A stretch of 64,000 nucleotides of DNA, taken from Lepidostoma basale (Eukaryota > Arthropoda > Insecta > Trichoptera > Lepidostomatidae). The stretch covers positions 372,001 to 436,000 of the forward strand of contig JAHDVF020001507.1 of the NCBI GenBank assembly GCA_022606425.2, given 5' to 3'. The notes below the pieces were generated by a model that did no database searches, had not been told where the DNA came from, and saw only the letters and a list, made by a program, of their open reading frames with translations. Positions 10,686-20,000 of this stretch are shown here, piece after piece. How positions within the stretch are numbered: position 1 is the stretch's first letter; every line of letters starts with the position of its first letter. A program made the position numbers and the translations under genes.

Positions 10686-10914
10686 GTGAGTACACTGCAT
10701 ATTACCCGTCAAGCGCGCGTGCGTTATGAACGACGGTCGATAGAGAAGGGATTTGATCACAAGAAACTGTCCGCGAAGTCCACTAGTGTGATATGCATTA
10801 ACTTTATTTCATATGACATGTTTCTTAAATAGAATATTAAAATAATGTAATGTTTTTTACTGAAAACCCTTGATGGATGTTAATGTTTTAATTAAAAAAA
10901 CAACAATTTTCGTC

Positions 10915-11395
10915 AGGCTTATGGACTTCTACCTGCCTATTATGCTAGAGTCTGGGGACCATTTAGTCCAAGTCCCCTAGATCAGGAGCCAAGGGTTCTG
11001 TCCCCTAGACCATTGTTCGGCAAAGCGTGTGCCGCGGCACACTGGTGTACCGTGGTCGTCAGTTGGTGTGCCGCGGAAAAAAGTCAATGTTTTGTGAAGA
11101 TAATACATGTAAAAATAGCTGAGAGCTATAAGAGCGAGGCGCTTTGTTACGCGAGGGGCAGGACAGCCTCACCCGCGTGGCGCGCCTCGCTCACAAGCTA
11201 TCATCGAACGCAGCACGCATGCGTATCGAGTAAGTTCTTGTATTTACTCGTTTAGTAATAAATAAATATTAAATAAACATTGCTTTTGTCTTTGGTGTAC
11301 CTCTAAAATATCTTCACTATGTGTACCTATGTGTACCTTGAACACAAAAAGTTTGCGGAACACTGCTCTAGACCACCGTCCGAATTATTTATTAT
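10915..11395 (-). mobile_element. SINE-B copy split by a hAT element
   Basis: A tRNA-like head matching 26000-26095 and 48100-48225 (CTTGAACCC box-B inverse, GGAGCCAAGGGTTCT, CCCTAGACCACC) is interrupted at 11011-11365 by a hAT element. Confidence 0.7.
11011..11365. mobile_element. hAT-like non-autonomous element with 8-bp duplication
   Basis: The ends are CATTGTTCGGCAAAGCG on the left and TTTGCGGAACACTG on the right. They are flanked by CCCTAGAC (11003-11010) and CTCTAGAC (11366-11373), an 8-bp target duplication with one mismatch. That size is typical of hAT transposons. No transposase inside. Confidence 0.8.
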
Positions 11396-11699
11396 AAAAA
11401 AAACGCATTACATTTATGATTATTTATTAAGTACGACCGATATTTGGTAACAACCGTTCATATCTTAAAAAATAAGTTTAAACCATGCATTACGACCCCT
11501 TTATTTGGTTGTTTCCACTTGCATAATATTCTAGAAAAATATTTTTTCATTTCATTAATTTATTTGTATAAAGATTACAAACATTACAGATGCCTTAATC
11601 CAAGTCGCCTGGAACCTTACAATTACATAAAAAGAATTATTTCCAAAAAAACAATTAAAACAAAAAGAATACATAAAAACTATGGTGATAACAATCACA

Positions 11700-12005
11700 A
11701 CATTGACATTGCATCCCTGAGACATTGCTCTACCCACAGGCATAACCATTGGCAGATTAGTTTGTGTGTCTTTGACAAAAGTAATTATCAGGGGACAAAT
11801 CCGAGTTATCTATATATGGCCGCCAATCAGTTGAAAGAAGTGAACTCCAATGTGAATAAACCTCCTTCTCTCCAATGATTGGTAGCTTAGCATACCTAGC
11901 AAGAATTCAGTCGGAAAGAGCCACCGCAAGAAAGCGCAAAAAAATTCTGCACTCGCTCCATCGCGGATCCCATGCGAAGACCAAATAATGGAACTTTGTT
12001 CCATC
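11700..12005 (-). mobile_element. J LINE fragment
   Basis: Minus-strand LGMLSYQSLERRR and an imperfect SSIIWSSHG block show the same J family as 7850-8350. It ends about 60 bp before C2 exon 3. Confidence 0.65.
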
Positions 12006-12064
12006 GAAGGTGTCAATACATGGAAAGAAGTAATTTTTCTTTTATACTCGTATATATTTTACAG

Positions 12065-12238
12065 GAATACGTCGGCCTAGGAGAGCTACAGACAACAGCC
12101 CTTTGCCTCCAGCTCGCAAGCTCAGGACCACACTGTTCCCAACGGGTGGAGCTCCATTTATAATATGGACTGTTCTCTTCACAATGTGGGGCCAATTAAT
12201 GGCTCATGACATGTCCCTGCTGAAGCAGCCAGACCATA
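12065..12238 (+). CDS. C2 exon 3: distal-His motif WGQLMAHD
   Basis: 174 nt, acceptor TATTTTACAG, donor GTAAGC. It encodes IRRPRRATDNSPLPPAR and TMWGQLMAHDMSLLKQPDH. The His is the distal haem-pocket residue, and the Gln two before the MA pair is the conserved halide-site Gln. The Asp that forms a haem ester in mammalian enzymes is Ala. C1 has lost this exon. Confidence 0.92.
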
Positions 12239-12315
12239 GTAAGCAATTTGAAATTGTTATTCAAACAAATAAATGCACTGGATGGGTGATTTAATTTATC
12301 TAATTAGATATTATT

Positions 12316-12645
12316 ACGAGACGAAAACGCTCCGCGCTATAGCTGGCAAGACCCTACATGATCGAGTTAGGAATACAGCAATCCGAGAAATCTGCGAGGT
12401 CGAAGATGTGGTCAGATGGGGACGTCAAAGACGGCGATACTGGCATGAACACGTAGAAAGGATGAGCTCAAATAGAATACCACACATAGCTCTCCATGGA
12501 ACGCCAAACGGACAACGCCGACCAGGAAGACCCCCGAAACGGTGGAGAGAAAGCTGGAGTTCAGCATCTCAAGAGGACCCGCCTGAAATAACAGACTCCT
12601 GAGTCTACAAAAAGGGAAGAAGAAGAAGAAGAAGATATTATTAGA
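12316..12645 (+). mobile_element. RTE-b LINE 3' end, (GAA)n tail
   Basis: Encodes TLRAIAGKTLHDRVRNTAIR to a GRPPKRWRESW end. Almost identical to 5170-5480 and without its small deletion. Ends in six GAA units. Confidence 0.85.
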
Positions 12646-13170
12646 TCTTCTTCTTCTTTTTCCTCAGCCTATTCCCGTCCACTCCTGGACGAAGGCCTCC
12701 TCCATTTGCTTCCATGTCATTCTGTCCTGTGCAGACTGCAGTCCAGGTTATTCTGACGTGTCTGTTTAGATCATCCTTCCACCGTAGTTGCGGTCGCCCT
12801 GCACTTCTCTTCGCCGTCCACGGTCTCCAAGTCAGCAGTCTTCTTGTCCATTTTTTATCTAAGCTTCTGGCTACGTGACCCGCCCATTGCCATTTTAGAG
12901 TCGCCACCCGGTGGATGATTTCAGTGACCTTTGTTTTTTCTTTCACCGTATCATTTCTGACTCTGTCCCTTAGGCTTATTCCCAACATGGCTCTTTCCGT
13001 GGCTCTTTGGGTCACTCGCAGTTTCTCGGCACTTTTTTTGGAGAATGTAACAGTTTCAAGACCATAAGTACCAACTGGCAAAACGCAGGCTTCATAGACT
13101 TTTCGTTTCAGGTTGATCGGTATTTTCCGGTTTTTAAGGATGTAGCTCAGGTTTCCGAAAGCTGCCCAGC
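12645..13170 (-). mobile_element. RTE-c LINE 3' end
   Basis: A 146-codon frame encodes TYGLETVTFSKKSAEKLRV, LKWQWAGHVARS and GRPQLRWKDDLNRHV. The (TTC)n at its left edge is the inverted tail. It abuts the RTE-b tail, so two opposite elements meet at their microsatellites. Confidence 0.85.
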
Positions 13171-13229
13171 TTAGTCCAATTCAGATCATGTCACAGTAAA
13201 CATGCATCATTATAATGAGTCCATCATCA

Positions 13230-13560
13230 TAAACACGACAGCCCAGGGTGGGCCTTGGCTGAATCCAGAAATCTCTTCCATTCTTCTCTGTCTCCTGCCT
13301 ATGTTCTCTAGTTTAGCCAGCGCTGGTAGAGTCTCTCTATCGCATCTTGGGCCTACCTAGTCTTCTTCAGCCTTGTGGAATTTAGATAGCGAGAACTTTT
13401 ATAGGGATCGTCATTCATTATTTTTATGTGACCAGCCCATCTCAAGCGCCCAACTCTGACAGAACTGACCACATCGGGCTCTCCGTACATGTAGTATAGC
13501 TTACTGCTGTATCGACGACGCCACCCATTATGATCTCTCACAGGTCCAGAGACTGTTCCT
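13230..13560 (-). mobile_element. RTE-like LINE fragment
   Basis: Minus frame with YSSKLYYMYGEPDVVSSVRV and GRLRWAGHIKIMNDDPYKSS, an RTE-type C-terminal block of a different subfamily. Confidence 0.75.
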
Positions 13561-13599
13561 GAGGATCTGAAAATCCTTCATTCAGATGCTGCAATAGAT

Positions 13600-13865
13600 C
13601 ACTCTAGATTTTGTGGAATTACCCGGGTTTCGACAAAATATCTCAAGAGTTACGACTGCCTCACCGAAAGTCCCAGGTTCGATTCCCTTCGGACCTTCGG
13701 TCTTCGGTCTGGTGTAGAATTCATGTCACAGTTAAATGGCGATAGATTAGCTACCTACCACATGTCATGAGAATCAATATAATAGCTATACCCTTTACAT
13801 CGATTTGGCTCCCGCTGTAATATTGTACGGAGCTATTCAACAAAATAGTAAATGTACCGGTCACA
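13600..13865 (+). mobile_element. SINE-A copy with a clear tRNA B box
   Basis: The head carries CCCAGGTTCGATTCCC (about 13672-13687), which contains a near-perfect RNA polymerase III B box. The family core with GTGTAGAATTCATGTCACAG follows, then a CATCGATTTGGCTCCCGCTG and CAACAAAATAG tail. This copy best defines the SINE. Confidence 0.75.
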
Positions 13866-13993
13866 GTACCCAAGTGTTTGAAATCTGATTCAACTGATTC
13901 AACAGTTTTATACTATCCATTCATTCATATTCTATGTTACCCCTGTCGATGTTTTTATTTTTACTTTTTCTATAGAGAATCTTTGTTTCATAG

Positions 13994-14175
13994 AAATCAG
14001 ATGCTGCTCAGGTACTGGACAGGTCCAAGGAAACGTCGGGCCATTCTGTTTCCCCATCAAAGTGTCCCCCTTGGACCCCACCATGGGCCAGGACGGCATC
14101 CGCTGCATGAACTTCACCAGGACCGTCACCGACAAGGACCTGGGCTGCTCTCCAGGCCCGGAGCCTGCCCAACAG
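13994..14175 (+). CDS. C2 exon 4 (IRCCSGTGQ block)
   Basis: 182 nt, acceptor GTTTCATAG, donor GTCAGT. It encodes GPFCFPIKVSPLDPTMGQDG and CMNFTRTVTDKDLGCSPG. By eye it matches gene B exon 4 at about 158 of 182 bases, far more than the neighbouring exons do. Confidence 0.9.
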
Positions 14176-14189
14176 GTCAGTGCTGATAT

Positions 14190-14280
14190 CAGACAGAGTG
14201 ACATGGAAGCGAATGGAGGAGGCCTTTGTCCAGGAGTGGACGGGAATAGACTGAGGAAGAAGAAGGAGAAGAAGAGGCTG
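14190..14280 (+). mobile_element. Tip of an RTE-c LINE in C2 intron 4
   Basis: About 90 bp reading DMEANGGGLCPGVDGNRLRK with an AAGAAGAAGGAGAAG tail, starting some 14 bp after the donor. The intron is only 224 bp, so this makes up a large part of it. Confidence 0.75.
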
Positions 14281-14399
14281 CGTGAATCATATTATTGCAA
14301 TGATATTTTTAAAACAGTTGTTAAAATAATTCCCCGCAACAAATGTAATAGTGATACTGAAATGGAAACTAATAAATCCACGTTCATATTTTATTTCAG

Positions 14400-14598
14400 A
14401 TAAACACAGTAACATCGTACATGGACCTGTCCAACGTCTATGGAAATGACAGACACACGGCCAGATCTCTAAGGTCGTTTGTCGGAGGGAGGTTGAGGAC
14501 CGTCACGAGGAACAATCGGATATATCCGCCGAGAGAATTCAATAAAAATGATTTCTGTCCTTGCAACAGCTTTTTCGAGAACACCTGCTACAAAACTG
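14400..14598 (+). CDS. C2 exon 5 (YMDLSNVYGND block), last exon present
   Basis: 199 nt, acceptor TATTTCAG, donor GTATTC. It ends in the NDFCPCNSFFENTCYKTG segment. Its phase-1 end fits the REHNR exon of genes A and B, but no such exon follows on this strand. Confidence 0.9.
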
Positions 14599-14654
14599 GT
14601 ATTCAATATTTGATTTCAAATACATAACGTTGTAGTCACCCGTTATAACTAAAT

Positions 14655-15045
14655 TACTACATTGATTTATAGTTTATTCAGCAACAACCATAACCTAATT
14701 ACCCATTGATTTATAGTTTATTCAGCAACAACCATAACCTAATAACCCATTGATTTATAGTTTATTCAGTAACAACCATTATCTAATTAATTTATAGTTT
14801 ATTCAGCAACAACCATAACCTAATTACCCATTGATTTATAGTTTATTCAGCAACAACTGTTACCTGATTACCCATTGATTTATAGTTTATTCAGCAACAA
14901 CCATAACCTAATAACCCATTGATTTATAGTTTATTCAGTAACAACCATTACCCATTGATTTATCGTTTATTCAGCAACAACCATAACCTAATAAACCATT
15001 GATTTATGCTCGTAGTATATTCAACAACAACCATTACCTAATGAT
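14655..15045. repeat. 44-bp minisatellite
   Basis: About 8.5 units containing ATTTATAGTTTATTCAGCAA and CAACCATAACCTAATAACCC. Most spacings are exactly 44 bp (for example 14671, 14715, 14759), with one 7-bp shorter unit. It starts about 55 bp after the last C2 exon. Confidence 0.9.
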
Positions 15046-15049
15046 AATT

Positions 15050-15610
15050 TAAATCTTTTTTGCACGTAATGGGTATTGCCACTGCATACCAAATTATACA
15101 CCAAAAAACTCAAACCCTATGTAAATTTGAAGTAAATGAAGTTTATTAAAAATAATTTCATCATCCACTTCTGGGCGTATGTCACCTCCATCTGCTTCCA
15201 TATCTGTCAATCCTGGGCAACAGGCATTCATGTCGGACTGGTGGTCTTTCTTATTTAGTCCATCCATCGAAGTTGGGTACATCCTAGGTTTTGGATCACA
15301 GGACGCCACCAAATGAGGTATTTTGTCCATCTGTCGTCAGAGCTGCAAACGACAAAACCAGCCAAGAGCTATTTTAGCGCTGCCACTCTTTCGATAATAT
15401 CCATTACTACTGTTCTGGCTCTAATCGTGGTATTTCTCTCCTCTTATGTTTTGTTAAATTACCCATAAATCGCAGCCCAATTGTACAAGTTTGACAAGCA
15501 ACATGAGAATGATGACGTCACGGAATATTTAAATTGTGAAATACTCCGTTGGTATTAAAGTTACATTGTTAAAAACTTATAACTTGGTATCAGGTTGTCT
15601 CAATGATATC
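15050..15610. other. Intergenic DNA, no gene recognised
   Basis: A minus frame at 15094-15330 spells DMEADGGDIRPEVDD, loosely like LINE 3' leader text, but I cannot place it. Nothing else is supported. Confidence 0.35.
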
Positions 15611-15619
15611 ATATGGAAA

Positions 15620-15830
15620 ACTAACTAACTAACTAACCATCACGCCATTTCCCCGTAGGGGTAGGCAGAGAGGATGAATCGCCACACTGGCCTGTCCTGG
15701 CATACCTCTCGAGCTTCCTCTACATCCATACATCGTACCATGCACGCACGTCGATTGTTCCGACTTCGAATGTGGCCGCCTTTTAGTAATTGATTAATTT
15801 GGTCATGCCATGTTTTCCTCGGTTATCATA
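15620..15830 (-). mobile_element. RTE-a LINE 3' tip, (GTTA)n tail
   Basis: Begins with inverted tail ACTAACTAACTAACCATCAC, then inverted RTE-a coding sequence for the RNNRRACMV and LWRSI region. It is broken off where the RTE-b copy begins. Confidence 0.75.
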
Positions 15831-16280
15831 TGGAAAAACAAGTATATGAGAACTGACAATCAGGTCAGAATATACAAAACCTGCGTAAGGCCTATACTGA
15901 CATATAGCATTGAGACCAGAGCGGATACCACAAGAACGAAGGCTAAACTGCGGGTGGCAGAGATGCGGACGCTGAGGATGCTAGCAGGAAAAACTCTTTG
16001 AGATAGGGTGAGGAACACGGCTTTCCGCGAAATCTGCAAGGTGCAAGATGTCGTGAGATGAGGCAGACAACGCAGAAGATACTGGAATGCGCACGTGCAG
16101 AGGATGGATCCCACCAGAATACCACACGCTGTGGCGCATCAGATTCCTGCCCGCTACCGTCCCCCTGAAAGACCTCCAAAAAGATGGAGGGATAGCTGGG
16201 AATTGACCTCCCAAGAGAGATCAGGCTGATTTCAGGAACAGATCAAAGGTCTAAAAGAAGAAGAAGAAGAAGAGCTAAAA
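15830..16280 (+). mobile_element. RTE-b LINE 3' end, (GAA)n tail
   Basis: Encodes QVRIYKTCVRPILTYSIETR and LRMLAGKTL, with stops further on, then RYWNAHVQRMDPTRIPHA. Ends in AAAAGAAGAAGAAGAAGAAG. A sister of the copies at 54590-55085 and 42599-42845. Confidence 0.8.
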
Positions 16281-16564
16281 ACTTCGAACATTTGTGATAA
16301 CTTTCAATGCCAGCGAGCCTTATATTATTTTTTTTTTACGTAGTAATATTTTAAATATTAAATTAATAAATCAACTCCCCTGTCCTCCACTAAAATATGA
16401 ATTAATAATTCTCAATAATTAGTTCCCTAATGAGCATAACTCACCGTTCTAACATTCTATTCGTCCTCGCACACACATTCTCCTACCCCTTTTTCTCTCA
16501 TTCATTTTATATTTCTTTCTTTATATGTTGTTTTGTGATTTTATATTAGGTTTACTCTCTCACC

Positions 16565-16590
16565 CTGACGAAGCTCCGGCGGGAGCGAAA
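16565..16590 (+). other. Hammerhead-ribozyme-like core motif
   Basis: CTGACGA at 16565-16571, then a 5-bp stem (16573-16577 with 16582-16586) closed by a GGCG loop, then GAAA at 16587-16590. This resembles the CUGANGA, stem II, GAAA core of hammerhead ribozymes known from retroelements. An extra A (16572) sits before the stem, and I cannot see a convincing stem III and cleavage triplet. Confidence 0.35.
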
Positions 16591-16639
16591 CCGGTTGGTG
16601 TTACCAAATAAAGTGGTGTATGTACAAATTACTAAAAGT

Positions 16640-16855
16640 GTATTATTATTTTATTAAATAGTGTTCTGCCAGTTGGTACTTATGGTCTTGAAACTATAAC
16701 ATTCTCCAAACAAAGTGCCGAGAAACTACGAGTGACCCAAAGAGCCATGGAAAGAGCCATGTTAGGAATAAGTCTAAGAGACAGAGTCAGGAAAGATACG
16801 GTGAGAGAAAAATCAAAGGTCACTGACATCATCCACCGGGTAGCGATTTGTTTGA
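16640..16855 (+). mobile_element. RTE-c LINE fragment
   Basis: Reads VLPVGTYGLETITFSKQSAE and an ERAMLGISLRDRVRKDTV-like stretch. It stops about 35 bp before the end of gene A. Confidence 0.75.
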
Positions 16856-16889
16856 AGTAAAATAAAGTTATAATAAATTAATAATTTTA

Positions 16890-17065
16890 TTAATATTCTT
16901 TCCAGTACTTTAAATCTATTGTGGGAAAACAGTTTGTAGTGCGGCAGTTTATTTGTGGATTTCTTTCATTGGGTAGTTCAAAAGCGCTTTCTTGGATTAT
17001 TGCAGAGTTACTGTTCCCAACGATAAGCCGTGAAATAGTGGATTTTTTTATTTCACCCAATTGTT
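16890..17065 (-). CDS. Gene A exon 12 (terminal)
   Basis: 176 nt, acceptor TTCTTTTTCAG, stop TAA. Encodes QLGEIKKSTISRLIVGN and ends CFPTIDLKYWKEY, the usual C-terminal signature. The common RLxCDN motif is RLIVGN, so one widely conserved Cys is missing. Gene B divides this region into two exons. An AATAAA overlaps the stop codon. Confidence 0.9.
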
Positions 17066-20000
17066 CTGAAAAAGAAATTTCATTTTTAATTCACCGAAAC
17101 AACTTTGCTTTTGCGTAACAGTGTGATAAGTAAATTGGTTGGCCTTTCCGTTTTGGCCGATGGTTGCGATGGTGTCTATCCACTACACATTTTAAAATAA
17201 TAAATATAAAATCGGAAAAAACATTTGAAACAATACTTAAAATCTTCTTGCTATAAAATACGTTAAACGCTCACATAGTTTGAAGAACTACCGGCAAACG
17301 CTCACTTAGTTCGAATAACCATCGACAAACGCTCACATAGTTTAAAAAACCATCGACAAACACTCAGATAGTTTGAAGAACCATGTGCAAACACTCACAT
17401 AGTTTGAAGAACCAACGGCAAACGCTCACATAGTTTGAAGAACCATCGGCAAACGCTCACATAGTAGTTTGAAGAAACCATAGTTTGAAGAACCATCGGC
17501 AAACGCTCACATAAAAACCATCGGCAAACGCTCACATAGTTTAAAAAACCATCGACAAACACTCAGATAGTTTGAAGAACCATGTGCAAACACTCACATA
17601 GTTTGAAGAACCAACGGCAAACGCTCACATAGTTTGAAGAACCATCGGCAAACGCTCACATAGTTTGAAGAACCATGTGCAAACGCTCACATAATTTAAA
17701 GAACCATGTGCAAACGCTCACATAGTTTGAAGAACCATCGGCAAACGCTCACTTAGTTTGAAAAACCATCGGCAAACGCTGACATAGTTTAAAAAACCAT
17801 CGACAAACACTCAGATAGTTTGAAGAACCATGTGCAAACACTCACATAGTTTGAAGAACCAACGGCAAACGCTCACATAGTTTGAAGAACCATCGGCAAA
17901 CGCTCACATAGTTTGAAGAACCATGTGCAAACGCTCACATAATTTAAAGAACCATGTGCAAACGCTCACATAGTTTGAAGAACCATCGGCAAACGCTCAC
18001 TTAGTTTGAAAAACCATCGGCAAACGCTGACATAGTTTAAAAAACCATCGACAAACACTCAGATAGTTTGAAGAACCATGTGCAAACACTCACATAGTTT
18101 GAAGAACCAACGGCAAACGCTCACATAGTTTGAAGAACCATCGGCAAACGCTCACATAGTTTGAAGAACCATCGGCAAACGCTCACATAGTTTGAAGAAC
18201 CATGTGCAAACGCTCACATAGTTTGAAGAACCATCGGCAAACGCTCACATAGTTTGAAGAACCATCGGCAAACGTTCACATAGTTTGAAGAACCATCGGC
18301 AAACGTTCACATAGTTTGAAAAACCATCGGCAAACGCTCACATAGTTTGAAAAACCATCGGCAAACGCTCACATAGTTTGAAGAACCATCGGCAAACGTT
18401 CACATAGTTTGAAAAACCATCGGCAAACGCTACAATATTTTTTTCAAATCTAAACAAATTATTTGTTATATTTATATAGATATTATAGTTATTTGAAACA
18501 ATATGTACTATTTACACATAATCGTTAAGCCAAGTTACTAAAGTATGGATATTTACCCGGAGTGAAGGAGTGGGGCATATCTCCCACACTGTAGAAAAAC
18601 TTATCTCCTACCCGGGTCCTGTAGAATTGCTCCCCGATGATACTTCTGAACGTAGGGCCCAGAAGAGATCCATCTACATTCCTCTCCAGCATTCCACCAA
18701 CAAACAGGTCGATATCGTCCACGCCCTCATATACTCGTCTAAGAGCGATGATTTTCTGAAAAAAAATACACATTTTAAACTAATAATCACTATCATATTT
18801 CCATATTTGTTCACAATGAAGTTCTGGTCCCAACCCTTATGTATGGAAACGAAGCATGGAACTGGCAGAAGAAAGATGAGAGCAGAATAAATGCGATAGA
18901 GATGAGGTCCCTAAGACGTATGTGTGTAGAACGATGAAGGACAGAATCTCAAATGCTGATTTTAGGAAGGAATGTAGAGCGAAAGAAGGTATTATGAACA
19001 AAATCATGAAAGGATCGCCGCGTTGGTTCGGACATATGGAGCGCATTGGTAAAGAATGAATGGTTAAAAAAAAGAAATTTTTACGATGTAAATGAAGTAA
19101 GGAGTCGAGGTAGACCGAGGAAAATATGTCATGACCAAATTAATCAAATATTAAAGGTTGGTCATGTCAGAAGCCGGAAGAATCGACGTGCGTGTATGAC
19201 TCGATTTATGAATGTGGAGGAAGCTAGAGAGGTATGTCAGGATAGAGTAGTGTGGCGGTCCATTCTCTGCCTACCCCTGCGGGGAAACGGCGTGATGGTT
19301 TGTTGTTGTTGTTGCTTAACCATTAAAATTCCATTCTCATAGTTCTATGCATATATCCTTTGGTGTTATTAACCCTTAACGGACGTAAGTTACCTCTGAC
19401 GTGACATCAGAACTATGTCACTGCAGTCGAACGGCACGTGTAAGGTGACATAATGAATCATGTTGAATCGTATTGTCTACGGAAATTGCGCGTAATAACT
19501 TTGTTAGTTGAATATTATCAATGGAGCGATTAACATATTCCTCTTCTTTTTCTTCCTCGGCCTATTCCCACCCACTACTGAACAAAGGCCTCCTCCATTC
19601 GCTTCCAAGTCACTCTGTCCTGTGCAGACTGCATCCAGGTTATTCCGACGTGTCTGTTCAGATCATCCTTCCACCGTAGTTGCGGTCGCCCTGCACTTCT
19701 CTTTGTCGTCCACGGTTTCCAAGTCAGCAGTTTTCTTGTCCACTTTTCATCTGAGCTTCTGGCTACGTGACCTGCCCATTGCCATTTTAGAGTCGCCACC
19801 CGGTGGATGATATCAGTGACCTTTTTATTTCCCTCACCGTATCGTTTCTGACTCTGTCTCTTGGGCTTATTCCTAACATGGCTCTTTCCATGGCTCTTTG
19901 GGTCACTCGTAGTTTCTCGGCACTTTGTTTGGACAATGTAACAGTTTCACGACCATAAGTACCAACTGGCAGAATGCAGGCTTCATAGACTTTTCGTTTC

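Larger units (their letters stand above)
6614..14627 (+). pseudogene. C2: N-terminal-half haem peroxidase gene copy
   Basis: Five exons with consistent phases (6614-6834, 10522-10685, 12065-12238, 13994-14175, 14400-14598) encode a signal peptide, a propeptide and the first part of an animal haem peroxidase, including the distal-His motif WGQLMAHD (His about residue 176). After the CYKTG exon the sequence runs into a 44-bp minisatellite and LINE debris. No plus-strand exon for the REHNR helix, proximal His or C-terminus occurs before gene A. Reading through the last donor adds about ten residues and stops at 14625-14627, giving 322 residues. No frameshift or stop is visible, so a short secreted protein is possible, but it could not ligate haem normally. 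Possible alternatives are a recent pseudogene or an assembly loss of the 3' half. Confidence 0.65.

Noticed and set aside
14598..16889. Missing 3' exons of C2
   Set aside because: I looked on the plus strand for REHNR, proximal-His, RGRDH and C-terminal motifs and found only minisatellite and LINE text.
16921..17118. Plus-strand 65-codon frame with a good acceptor before it
   Set aside because: It is the reverse of gene A exon 12, which has the correct phase, acceptor and peroxidase C-terminus.
17265..18435. CRISPR-like look of regular 31-bp repeats
   Set aside because: Units are contiguous without unique spacers, and the setting is a eukaryotic intron. It is a minisatellite.
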